Below, piece after piece: positions 35,820-49,019 of a stretch of DNA of 64,000 nucleotides. The notes under the pieces were generated by a model. The model was given only the letters and a program-made list of their open reading frames with translations, searched no databases and was not told the DNA's origin. The stretch lies in contig CM039511.1 in NCBI GenBank assembly GCA_022432975.1, positions 48,184,902-48,248,901 of the forward strand, given 5' to 3'. Origin of the DNA: Begonia masoniana (lineage: Eukaryota > Streptophyta > Magnoliopsida > Cucurbitales > Begoniaceae). Position 1 is the first letter of the stretch, and each line of letters opens with the position of its first letter. The translations under genes were made by a program, and so were the position numbers.

Positions 35820-36106
35820 AAACTTGAACTAAGAAAGCCAAATACCAAATCGGCCCATAAAGTAATATATCTTCTCAAGCTGAATTCTCTTCATTTAAGG
35901 CTTCGATAAGTGTGTAATAACGTTGAAAACTTCCTTCTTCATTTTGAGCAATCTTTTCAACATAAAGTAAGTTTTGAATAGCCTTTTGAAATGCTTTAGC
36001 ACGAGCTCTTGTCAATGGACCTTGTGGTAGTTGTATTGAATCCTCTTTAGCCATTGATGTATCCTTTTGATTTGCTTCTATAGAATCCACCTCTTCAAGC
36101 CTATCA
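35820..36106 (-). mobile_element. Inverted first 287 bp of a D-type LTR
   Basis: Reverse complement of the LTR start, from TGATAGG (ending at 36106) to the AGTTCAAGTTT phrase. It matches 33236-33603 exactly in length once the 81-bp duplication is subtracted. Only two base differences from the left LTR are visible, and both are stop-creating in the left copy, so here a 71-residue minus-strand frame (36090 to 35875, with GPLTRARAKAFQKAI) is fully open. It thus represents a less damaged member of the family. Confidence 0.92.
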
Positions 36107-38293
36107 ACGTATCAAGCAAATGAGGTTGAGTGTTACATGACTTGTGGTTAGAACATAAGTTATCCAATTCACATTCAAGGTTTTAACTTGAAGTGATGAG
36201 AACGACGTGTATTGAGGACACAACAACCTTCATGGACGCGAAACTAAGACTTAGTAATGCGCTTGATGAAGCATTAGAAACTTCACTTCAATCGATTTGT
36301 TCCAAAAGAGTTGTACGTATCAAGCAAATGAGGTTTACATGACTTGTGGTTAGAACCTAAGTTATCCATTTAACTTTCAAGGTTTTAACTTGATGTGATG
36401 AGAACGACGTGTATTGAAGACCCAACAACCTTTCGTGGACGCGAAACTAAGACTTAGTAATGCGATTGATAAAGCATTAGAAACTTCACTTCAATCCATT
36501 TGTTCCAAAATAGTTGAACGTATCAAGCAAATAAGGTTGAGTGTTACATTACTTGTGCTTAGAACCTATGTTATCCATTTCACATTCAAGGTTTTAACTT
36601 GAAGTGATGAGAACGACGTGTATTGAGGACCCAACAACCTTCATGGACGCGAAACTAAGACTTAGTAATGCGCTTGATGAAGCATTAGAAACTTCACTTC
36701 AATCTATTTGTTCCAAAAGAGTTGAACGTATCAAGCAAATGAGGTTGAGTGTTACATGACTTGTGCTTAGAACCTAAGTTATCCATTTAACTTTCAAGGT
36801 TTTAACTTGATGTGATGAGAACGACGTGTATTGAGGACCAAACAACCTTTCATGGACGCGAAAGTAAGACTTAGTAATGCGCTTAATAAAGCATTAGAAA
36901 CTTCACTTCGATCGATTTGTTCCAAAAGAGTTGAACGTATCAAGCAAATGAGGTTGAGCGTTACATTACTTGTGGTTAGAACCTATGTTATCCATTTCAC
37001 ATTCAAGGTTTTAACTTGAAGTGATAAGAACGACGTGTATTGAGGACCCAACAACCTTCATGGACGCGAAACTAAGACTTAGTAATGCGCTTGATGAATC
37101 ATTAGAAACTTCACTTCAATCGATTTGTTCCAAAAGAGTTGAACGTATCAAGCAAATGAGGTTGAGTGTTACATGACTTGTGGTTAGAACCTAAGTTATC
37201 CATTTCACTTTCAAGGTTTTAACTTGAAGTGATGAGAACGACGTGTATTGAGGACCCAACAACCTTCATAGACGCGTAATTAAGACGTATTAATGCGCTT
37301 GATAAAACATAGGAAACTTCATTTTAATCGATTTGTTCCAAAAGAGTTGATCGTATCAAGCAAATGAGGTTTAGTGTTACATGACATGTGGTTAGAACTT
37401 AAGTTATCCATTTCACAATCAAGGTTTTAATTTGAAGTGATGAGAACGACGTGTATTGAGGACCCAAGAACCTTCATGGACGCAAAACTAAGACTTAGTA
37501 ATGCGCTTGATGAAAGCATTAGAAACTTCACTTCAATCGATTTGTTCTAAAAGAGTTGAACGTATCAAGCAAATGACTTTGTGTTAGAACCTAAGTTATC
37601 CATTTCACTTTCAAGGTTTTAACTTGAAGTGATGAGAACGACGTGTATTGAGACCCAACAACACTTCATGGACGCAAAACTAAGACTTAGTAATGCGCTT
37701 GATAAAGCATTAGAAACTTCACTTCAATCGATTTGTTCCAAAAGAGTTGAACGTATCAAGCAAATGAGGTTGAGTGTTACATTACTTGTGGTTAGAACCC
37801 ATGTCATCCATTTCACATTCAAGGTTTTAACTTGAAGTGATGAGAACGACGTGTATTGAGGACCCAACAACCTTACATTGACGCGAAATTAAGACTTAGT
37901 AATGCGCTGATGAAGCATTAGAAACTTCACTTCAATCGATTGTTCCAAAAGAGTTGAACGTATCAAGCAGAATGAGGTTGAGTGTTACATTACTTGTGGT
38001 TAGAACCCATGTCATCCATTTAACATTCAAGGTTTTAACTTGAAGTGATGAGAACGACGTGTATTGAGGACCCAAAAAGCTTCATGGACGCGAAACTAAG
38101 ACTTAGTAATGCGCTTGATGAATCATTAGAAACTTCACTTCAATCGATTTGTTCCAAAAGAGTTGAACCTATCAAGCAAATGAGGTTGAGTGCTACATGA
38201 CTTGTGGGTAGAACCTAAGTTATCCATTCACATTCAAGGTTTAACTTTAAGTGATGAGAACAACGTGTATTGAGGACCCAACAACCTTCATGG
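36107..38293 (+). repeat. 208-bp satellite, forward, up to inversion point
   Basis: About 10.5 monomers, mainly GAACGTATC type, with one 202-bp variant near 36.3 kb and one GATCGTATC monomer near 37.35 kb. The last monomer breaks after CAACAACCTTCATGGAC. Confidence 0.95.
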
Positions 38294-41200
38294 ACCTTGA
38301 ATGTGAAATGGATAACTTAGGTTCTAACCACAAGTCATGTAATCTCAACCTCATTTGCTTGATACGTTCAACACTTTTGGAACAAATCGATTGAAGTGAA
38401 GTTCTAATGCTTCATCAGCGCATTACTAGTCAGTAGTTTCGCATCGATGAAGGTTGTTGGGTCCTCAATACACGTCGTTCTCGTCACTTCAAGTTAAAAC
38501 CTTGAATGTGAAATGGATAACTTGTGTTCTAACCACAAGTCATGTAAACTCAACCTCATTTTCTTGATACGATCAACGTTTTTGGAACAAATCGATTGTA
38601 GTGAAGTTTCTAATGCTTCATCAAGCGCATTACTAAGTCTTAGTCACGCGTCCATGATGGTTTTTGGGTCCTCAATACACGTCGTTCTCATCACTTTAAG
38701 TTAAAACCTTGAATGTGAAATGGATAACTTAGGTTCTAACCACAAGTCATTTAATAGTAAACCTCATTTGCTTGGTACGATAAACTCTTTTGGAACAAAT
38801 CGATTGAAGTGAAGTTTGTTATTATTCATCAAGCGCATTAATAAGTCTTTATTACGCGTCCATGAAGGTTGTAGGGTCCTTAATACACGTCGTTCTCATC
38901 ACTTCAAGTTAAAACCTTGAATGTGAAATGGATAACTTAGGTTCTAACCACAAGTCATATAACACTCAACCTCATTTGCTTGATACGATCAACTCTTTTG
39001 GAACAAATCGATTGAAGTGAAGTTTCTTATGCTTCATCAAGCGCATTAATAAGTCTTAGTTTCGCGTCCATGAAGGTTGTTGAGTCCTCAATACACGTCG
39101 TCCTCATCACTTCAAGTTAAAACCTTTATTGTGAAATGGATAACTTAGGTTCTAACCACAAGTCATGTAACACTAAACCACATTTGCTTGGTACGATCAA
39201 CTCTTTTGGAATAAATCGATTGAAGTTAAGTTTCTAATGCTTCATCAAGCGCATTACTAAGTCTTAGTTTCGCGTCCGTGAAGGTTGTTGGGTCCTCAAT
39301 ACACGTCGTTCTCATCACTTCAAGTTAAAACCTTGAATGTGAAATTGATAACTTAGGTTCTAACCACAAGTCATGTAACACTAACCCTCATTTGCTTGAT
39401 ACGATCAAATTTTTTAGAACAAATCGATTGAAGTGAAGTTTCTTATGCTTCATCAAGCTCATTAATAAGTCTTAGTTACGCGTCCATGAAAGTTGTTGGG
39501 TCCTCAATACACGTCGTTCTCATCACTTCAAGTTAAAACTTTGAATGTGAAATGGATAACTTAAGTTCTAACCACAAGTCATGTAACACTCAACCTCTTT
39601 TTCTTGATACGATCAACTCTTTTGGAACAAATCGATTGAAGTGAAGTTTCTTATGCTTTATCAAGCGCATTACTAAGTCTTAGTTACGCGTCCATGAAGG
39701 TTGTTGGGTCCTCAATACACGTCGTTATCATTAATTCAAGTTAAAACCTTGAATGTGAAATCGATAACTTAGGTTCTAACCACCAGTCATGTAATAGTAA
39801 GACTCATTTACTTGATACGATCAACTCTTTTGGAACAAATAGGTTGAAGTTAAGTTTCTTATGGTTCATCAAGCGCATTAATAAGTTTTAATTACGCGTC
39901 CATGAAGGCTGTTTGGTCTTCAATACACGTCGTTCTCATCACTTCAAGTTAAAACCTTGAATGTGAAATCGATAACTTAGGTTCTAACCACAAGTCATGT
40001 AACACTAAACCACATTTGCTTGATACGATCAACTCTTTTGGAATAAATCGATTGAAGTTAAGTTTCTAATGCTTCATCAAGCGCATTACTAAGTCTTAGT
40101 TTCGCGTCCGTGAAGGTTGTTGGGTCCTCAATACACGTCGTTCTTATCACTTCAAGTTAAAACCTTGAATGTGAAATGGATAACTTAGGTTCTAACCACA
40201 AGTCATGTAACACTAACCCTCATTTGCTTGATACGATCAAATTTTTAGAACAAATCGATTGAAGTGAAGTTTCTTAAGCTTCATCAAGCGCATTATAAGT
40301 CTTAGTTACGCGTCCATGAAGGTGTTGTTTCCTCAATACACGTCGTTCTCATCACTTCAAGTTAAAACCTTGATGTGAAATGGATAACTTAGGTTCTAAC
40401 CACAAGTCATGTAACACTCAACCTATTTGCTTGATACGATCAACTCTTTAGAACAAATCGATTGAAGTGAAGTTTCTTACGCTTCAATCAAGCGCATTAA
40501 TAAGTCTTAGTTACACGTCCATGATGGTTGTTGCGTCCTCAATACACGTCAGTTCTAATCACTTATAAGTTAAAACCTTGAATGTGAAAAGGATAACTTA
40601 GGTTCTAACCACAAGTAATGTAACACTCAACCTCATTTGCTTGATACGATCAATTCTTTTGGAACAAATCGATTGAAGTGAAGTTTCTTATGCTTAATCA
40701 AGCGCATTACTAAGTCTTAGTTACGCGTCCACGAAGGTTGTTGGGTTCTCAATACACGTCGTTCTCATCACTTCAAGTTAAAACCTTGAATGTGAAATGG
40801 ATAACTTAGGTTCTCACCACAAGTCATGTAACACTTAACCTCATTTGCTTGATACGATCAACTGTTTGGAACAAATCGATTGAAGTGAAGTTTCTTATGC
40901 TTAATCAAGCGCATTAATAAGTCTTAGTTTCGCGTCCATGAAGGTTGTTGAGTCCTCAATACACGACGTCCTCATCACTTCAAGTTAAAACCTTGATTGT
41001 GAAATCGATAACTTAGGTTCTAACCACAAGTCATGTAACACTAAACCACATTTGCTTGATACGATCAACTCTTTGGAATAAATCGATTGAAGTTAAGTTT
41101 CTAATGCTTCATCAAGCGCATTACTAAGTCTTAGTTTCGCGTCCGTCAAGGTTGTTGGGTCCTCAATACACGTCGTTCTCATCACTTCAAGTTAAAACCT

Positions 41201-44200
41201 TGAATGTGAAATGGATAACTTAGGTTCTAACCACAAGTCATGTAACACTAACCCTCATTGCTTGATACGATCACATTTTTAGAACAAATCGATTGAAGTG
41301 AAGTTTCTTATGCTTCATCAAGCTCATTAATAAGTCTTAGTTATCGCGTCCACGAAAGGTTGTTGGGTCCTCAATACACGTCGTTCTCATCACTTCAAGT
41401 TAAAACTTGAATGTGAAATGGATAACTTAGTTCTAACCACAAGTCATGTAACACTCAACCTCTTTTTCTTGATACGATCAACTCTTTTGGAACAAATCGA
41501 TTGAAGTGAAGTTTCTTATGCTTTATCAAGCGCATTACTAAGTTCTTAGTTACGCGTCCATGAAGGTTGTTGGGTCCTCAATACACGTCGTTATCATTAA
41601 TTCAAGTTAAAACCTTGAATGTGAAATCGATAACTTAGGTTCTAACCACCAGTCATGTAATAGTAAGACTCATTTGCTTGATACGATCAACTCTTTTGGA
41701 ATAAATCGATTGAAGTTAAGTTTCTTATGCTTCATCAAGCGCATTAATAAGTCTTAGTTTCGCGTCCATGAAGGTTGTTGGGTCCTCAATACACGTCGTT
41801 CTCATCACTTCAAGTTAAAACCTTGAATGTGAAATCGATAACTTAGGTTCTAACCACAAGTCATGTAACACTAAACCACATTTGCTTGATACGATCAACT
41901 CTTTTGGAATAAATCGATTGAAGTTAAGTTTCTAATGCTTCATCAAGCGCATTACTAAGTCTTAGTTTCGCGTCCGTGAAGGTTGTTGGGTCCTCAATAC
42001 ACGTCGTTCTCATCACTTCAAGTTAAAACCTTGAATGTGAAATGGATAACTTAGGTTCTAACCACAAGTCATGTAACACTAACCCTCATTTGCTTGATAC
42101 GATCAAATTTTTTAGAACAAATCGATTGAAGTGAAGTTTCTTATGCTTCATCAAGCGCATTAATAAGTCTTAGTTACGCGTCCATGAAGGTTGTTGTTTC
42201 CTCAATACACGTCGTTCTCATCACTTCAAGTTAAAACCTTGAATGTGAAATGGATAACTTATGTTCTAACCACAAGTCATGTAACACTCAACCTTATTTG
42301 CTTGATACGATCAACTCTTTAGAAACAAATCGATTGAAGTGAAGTTTCTTACGCTTCAACAAGCGCATTATTAAATCTTAATTACACGTCCATGATGGTT
42401 GTTGCGTCCTCAATACACGTCATTCTAATCATTATAAGTTAAAACCTTGAATGTGAAAAGGATAACTTAGGTTCTAACCACAAGTAATGTAACACTCAAC
42501 ATCATTTGCTTGATACGATCAATTCTTTTGGAACAAATTGATTGAAGTGAAGTTTCTTATGCTTAATCAAGCGCATTACTAAGTCTTAGTTACGCGTCCA
42601 CGAAGGTTGTTGGGTTCTCAATACACGTCGTTCTCATCACTTCAAGTTAAAACCTTGAATGTGAAATGGGTAACTTAGGTTCTCACCACAAGTCATGTAA
42701 CACTTAACCTCATTTGCTTGATACGATCAACTGTTTTGGAACAAATCGATTGAAGTGAAGTTTCTTATGCTTAATCAAGCGCATTAATAAGTCTTAGTTT
42801 CGCGTCCATGAAGGTTATTGAGTCCTCAATACACGTCGTCCTCATCACTTCAAGTTACAACCTTGATTGTGAAATCGATAAATTAGGTTCTAACCACAAG
42901 TCATGTAGCACTAAACCACATTTGCTTGATACGACCAACTCTTTTGGAATAAATCGATTGAAGTTAAGTTTCTAATGCTTCATCAAGCGCATTACTAAGT
43001 CTTAGTTTCGCGTCCGTGTAGGTTGTTGGGTCCTCAATACACGTCGTTCTTATCACTTCAAGTTAAAACCTTGAATGTGAAATGGATAACTTAGGTTCTA
43101 ACCACAAGTCATATAACACTCAACCTCATTTACTTGATACGATCAACTCCTTTGGAACAAATCGATTGAAGTGAAGTTTCTTATGCTTCATCAAGCGAAT
43201 TAATATGTCTTAGTTTCTCGTCCATGAAGGTTGTTGAGTTCTCAATACACGTCGTCCTCATCACTTCAAGTTAAAACCTTGATTGTGAAATGGATAACTT
43301 AGGTTCTAACCACAAGTCATGTAACACTAAACCACATTTGCTTGGTACGATCAACTATTTTGGAACAAATCGATTGAAGTGAAGTTTCTTATGCTTCATC
43401 AAGCGAATTAATAAGTTTTAGTTTCTCGTCCATGAAGGTTGTTGAGTTCTCAATACACGTCGTCCTCATTACTTCAAGTTAAAACCTTGATTGTGAAATG
43501 GATAACTTAGGTTCTAACCACAAGTCATGTAACACTAAACCACATTTGCTTGGTACGATCAACTCTTTTGGAATAAATCGATTGAAGTTAAGTTTCTAAT
43601 GCTTCATCAAGCGCATTACTAAGTCTTAGTTTCGCGTCCGTGAAGGTTGTTGGGTCCTCAATACACGTCGTTCTTATCACTTCAAGTTAAAACCTTGAAT
43701 GTGAAATGGATAACTTAGGTTCTAACCACAAGTCATGTAACACTAACCCTCATTTGCTTGATACGATCAAATTTTTTAGAACAAATCGATTGAAGTGAAG
43801 TTTCTTAAGCTTCATCAAGCGCATTAATAAGTCTTAGTTACGCGTCCATGAAGGTTGTTGTTTCCTCAATACACGTCGTTCTCATCACTTCAAGTTAAAA
43901 CCTTGAATGTGAAATGGATAACTTATGTTCTAACCACAAGTCATGTAACACTCAACCTTATTTGCTTGATACGATCAACTCTTTAGAAACAAATCGATTG
44001 AAGTGAAGTTTCTTACGCTTCAACAAGCGCATTATTAAATCTTAATTACACGTCCATGATGGTTGTTGCGTCCTCAATACACGTCATTCTAATCATTAAG
44101 TTAAAACCTTGAATGTGAAAAGGATAACTTAGGTTCTAACCACAAGTAATGTAACACTCAACATCATTTGCTTGATACGATCAATTCTTTTGGAACAAAT

Positions 44201-47200
44201 CGATTGAAGTGAAGTTTCTTATGCTTAATCAAGCGCATTACTAAGTCTTAGTTACGCGTCCACGAAGGTTGTTGGGTTCTCAATACACGTCGTTCTCATC
44301 ACTTCAAGTTAAAACCTTGAATGTGAAATGGTAACTTAGGTTCTCACCACAAGTCATGTAACACTTAACCTCATTTGCTTGATACGATCAACTGTTTTGG
44401 AACAAATCGATTGAAGTGAAGTTTCTTATGCTTAATCAAGCGCATTAATAAGTCTTAGTTTCGCGTCCATGAAGGTTGTTGAGTCCTCAATACACGTCGT
44501 CCTCATCACTTCAAGTTAAAACCTTGATTGTGAAATCGATAACTTAGGTTCTAACCACAAGTCATATAGCACTAAACCACATTTGCTTGATACGATCAAC
44601 TCTTTTGGAATAAATCGATTGAAGTTAAGTTTCTAATGCTTCATCAAGCGCATTACTAAGTCTTAGTTTCGCGTCCGTGAAGGTTGTTGGGTCCTCAATA
44701 CACGTCGTTCTTATCACTTCAAGTTAAAACCTTGAATGTGAAATGGATAACTTAGGTTCTAACCACAAGTCATATAACACTCAACCTCATTTAGCTTGAT
44801 ACGATCAACTCTTTGGAACAAATCGATTGAAGTGAAGTTTCTTATGCTTCATCAAGCGAATTAATAAGTCTTAGTTTCTCGTCCATGAAGGTTGTTGAGT
44901 TCTCAATACACGTCGTCCTCATCACTTCAAGTTAAAACCTTGATTGTGAAATGGATAACTTAGGTTCTAACCACAAGTCATGTAACACTAAACCACATTT
45001 GCTTGGTACGATCAACTATTTTGGAACAAATCGATTGAAGTGAAGTTTCTTATGCTTCATCAAGCGAATTAATAAGTCTTAGTTTCTCGTCCATGAAGGT
45101 TGTTGAGTTCTCAATACACGTCGTCCTCATCACTTCAAGTTAAAACCTTGAATGTGAAATCGATAACTTAGGTTCTAACCACAAGTCATGTAACACTAAA
45201 CCACATTTGCTTGATACGATCAACTCTTTTGGAATAAATCGATTGAAGTTAAGTTTCTAATGCTTCATCAAGCGCATTACTAAGTCTTAGTTTCGCGTCC
45301 GTGAAGGTTGTTGGGTCCTCAATACACGTCGTTCTCATCACTTCAAGTTAAAACCTTGAATGTGAAATGGATAACTTAGGTTCTAACCACAAGTCATGTA
45401 ACACTAACCCTCATTTGCTTGATACGATCAAATTTTTAGAACAAATCGATTGAAGTGAAGTTTCTTATGCTTCATCAAGCGCATTAATAAGTCTTAGTTA
45501 CGCGTCCATGAAGGTTGTTGTTTCCTCAATACACGTCGTTCTCATCACTTCAAGTTAAAACCTTGAATGTGAAATGGATAACTTAGGTTCTAACCACAAG
45601 TCATGTAACACTCAACCTTATTTGCTTGATACGATCAACTCTTTAGAACAAATCGATTGAAGTGAAGTTTCTTACGCTTCAACAAGCGCATTACTAAGTC
45701 TTAGTTACGCGTCCATGAAGGTTGTTGGGTCCTCAATACACGTCAGTCTCATCACTTCAAGTTAAAACCTTGAATGTGAAATGGATAACTTAGGTTCTAA
45801 CCACAAGTCATGTAACACTCAACCTCATTTGCTTGATACGATCAACTCTTTTGGAACAAATCGATTGAAGTGAAGTTTCTAATGCTTCATCAAGCGCATT
45901 ACTAAGTCTTAGTTCGCGTCCATGAAGGTTGTTGGGTCCTCAATACACGTCGTTCTCATCACTTCAAGTTAAAACCTTGAATGTGAAATGGATAACTTAG
46001 GTTCTAACTACAAGTCATGTAGCACTAAACCACATTTGCTTGATACGATCAACTCTTTTGGAACAAATCGATTGAAAGTGAAGTTTCTTATGCTTCATCA
46101 AGCGCATTAATAAGTCTTAGTTACGCGTCCATGAATGTTGTTGGGTCCTCAATACACGTCGTCTCATCACTTCAAGTTAAAACCTTGATTGTGAAATGGA
46201 TAACTTAGGTTCTAACCACAAGTCATGTAACACTAAACCTCATTTGCTTGATACGATCAACTCTTTTGGAACAAATCGATTGAAGTTAAGTTTCTTATGC
46301 TTCAACAAGTGCATTACTAAGTCTTAGTTACCCGTCCATGAAGGTTGTTGGGTCGTCAATACACGTCGTTCTCATCACTTCAAGTTAAAACCTTGAATGT
46401 GAAATGGATAACTTAGGTTCTAACCACAAGTCATGTAACACTCAACCTCATTTTCTTGATACGATCAACTCTTTTGGAACAAATCGATTGAAGTGAAGTT
46501 TCTTATGCTTTATCAAGCGCATTAATAAGTCTTAGTTACGCGTCCATGAAGGTTGTTGGGTCCTCAATACACGTCGTTTTCATCACTTCAAGTTAAAACC
46601 TTGAATGTGAAATGGATAACTTAGGTTCTAACCACAAGTCATGTAATAGTAAACCTCATTTGCTTGGTACGATCAACTCTTTTGGAACAAATCGATTGAA
46701 GTGAAGTTTCTTATGCTTCATCAAGCGCATTAATAAGTCTTAATTACGCGTCCATGAAGGTTGTTGGATCCTCAATACACGTCGTTCTCATCACTTCAAG
46801 TTAAAACTTTGAATGTGAAATGGATACTTAGGTTCTAACCAAAAGTAATGTAACACTCAACCTCATTTGCTTAATACGATCAACTCTTTTTGAAACAATC
46901 GATTGAAGTGAAATTTCTTATGCTTCATCAAGCGCATTACTAAGTCTTACTTTACGCGTCCATGAAGGTTGTTGGGTCCTCAATACACGTCCGTTCTCAT
47001 CACTTCAAGTTAAACCTTGAATGTGAAATGGATAACTTAGGTTCTAACCACAAGTCATGTACACTCAACCTCATTTGCTTGATACGATCAACTCTTTTGG
47101 AACAAATCGATTGAAGTGAAGTTTCTTAATGCTTCATCAAGCGCATTATAAGTCTTAGTTTCGCGTCCATGAAGGTTGTTGGGTCTCAATACACGTCGTT

Positions 47201-48919
47201 CTCATCACTTCAAGTTAAAACCTTGAATGTGAAATGGATAACTTAGGTTCTAACCACAAGTCATGTAACACTCAACCTCATTTGCTTGATACGATCAACT
47301 CTTTTAGGAACAAATCGATTGAAGTGAAGTTTCTTATGCTTCATCAAGCGCATTACTAAGTCTTAATTACGCGTCCATGAAGGTTGTTGGGTCCTCAATA
47401 CACGTCGTTCTCATCACTTCAAGTTAAAACCTTGAATGTGAAATGGATAACTTAGGTTCTAACCACAAGTCATGTAACACTCAACCTCATTTGCTTGATA
47501 CGATCAACTCTTTGGAACAAATCGATTGAAGTGAAGTTTCTTATGCTTCATTCAAGCGCATTACTAAGTCTTAGTTTACGCGTCCATGAAGATTGTTGGG
47601 TCCTCAATACACGTCGTTCTCATCACTTCAAGTTAAAACCTTGAATGTGAAATGGATAACTTAGGTTCTAACCACAAGTCATGTAACACTAAACCTCATT
47701 TGCTTGATACGATCAACTCTTTTGGAACAAATCGATTGAAGTGAAGTTTCTTAATGCTTCATCAAGCGCATTACTAGTCTTAGTTACGCGTCCATGAAGG
47801 TTGTTGGGTCCTCAATACACGTCGTTCTCATCACTTCAAGTTAAAACCTTGAATGTGAAATGGATAACTTAGGTTCTAACCACAAGTCATGTACACTAAA
47901 CCTCATTTGCTTGATACGATCAACTCTTTTAGAACAAATCGATTGAAGTGAAGTTTCTTATGCTTCATCAGCGCATTAATAAGTCTTAATTACGCGTCCA
48001 TGAAGGTTGTTGGGTCCTCAATACACGTCGTTCTCATCACTTCAAGTTAAAACCTTGAATGTGAAATGGATAACTTAGGTTCTAACCACAAGTCATGTAA
48101 CACTCAACCTCATTTGCTTGATACGATCAACTCTTTTGGAACAAATCGATTGAAGTGAAGTTTCTTATGCTTCATCAAGCGCATTACTAAGTCTTAGTTA
48201 CGCGTCCATGAAGGTTGTTGGGTCCTCAATACACGTCGTTCTCATCACTTCAGGTTAAAACCTTGAATGTGAAATGGATAACTTAGGTTCTAACCACAAA
48301 GTCATGTAACACTCAACCTCATTTGCTTGATACGATCAACTCTTTTGGAACAAATCGAGTTGAAGTGAAGTTTCTTATGCTTCATAAGCACATTACTAAG
48401 TCTTAGTTACGCGTCCATGAAGGTTGTTGGGTCCTCAATACACGTCGTTCTCATCATTCAAGTTAAAACCTTGAATGTGAAATGGATAACTTAGGTTCTA
48501 ACCACAAGTCATGTAACACTCAACCTCATTTGCTTGATACGATCACTTCTTTTGGAACAATCGATTAGAAGTGAAGTTTCTTATGCTTCATCAAGCGCTT
48601 ACTAAGTCTTATTACGCGTCCATGAAGGTATGTTGGGTCCTCAATACACGTCGTTCTCATCACTTCAAGCTTAAAACCTTGAATGTGAAATGGATAACTT
48701 AGGTTCTAACCAAAGTCATGTACAACTCAACCTCATTTGCTTGATACTGATCAACTCTTTTGAACAATCGATTGAAGTGAAGTTTCTTAATGCTTCATCA
48801 AGCGCATTACTAAGTCTTATTCGCGTCCATGAAGGTTGTTGGGTCCTCAATAAACGTCGTTCTATCACTTCAAGTTAAAACCTTGAATGTGAAATGGATA
48901 ACTAGGTTCTAACCACAGT
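38294..48919 (-). repeat. 208-bp satellite, reverse, beta type
   Basis: About 51 monomers in reverse orientation. After the first monomer most are the GATACGATC (reverse complement of GATCGTATC) type. Higher-order structure is clear: the marker TTGTTTCCTCAATACACG recurs at about 42193, 43857 and 45517 (1664 = 8 x 208, then 1660), and GTTGCGTCC at 40530, 42401 and 44065 (9 and 8 monomers). Indels become frequent from about 46.8 kb to the gap. Confidence 0.95.
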
Positions 48920-49019
48920 NNNNNNNNNNNNNNNNNNNNNNNNNNNNNNNNNNNNNNNNNNNNNNNNNNNNNNNNNNNNNNNNNNNNNNNNNNNNNNNNN
49001 NNNNNNNNNNNNNNNNNNN
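48920..49019. other. Assembly gap (100 N)
   Basis: Exactly 100 N; a placeholder of unknown true length. Satellite on its left, non-satellite on its right. Confidence 0.99.

Larger units (their letters stand above)
33236..36106 (+). mobile_element. Element D: gag-only retroelement ending in an inverted LTR start
   Basis: 2871 bp bounded by a perfect ACGTA target duplication (33231-33235 and 36107-36111); removing it restores a normal satellite monomer (TTGAACGTATCAAGC). The left end is a normal 5' LTR, followed by primer site, leader and gag. There is no protease, RT, integrase or 3' LTR. Instead gag stops at about 35819 and is joined to the first 287 bp of a D-type LTR in inverted orientation, so both outer ends of the element are U3 ends (TGATAGG...CCTATCA). 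The duplication implies that the two inverted ends were used together by integrase. Other D-type sequence in the window is the inverted LTR piece at 17571-18010. Confidence 0.9.
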
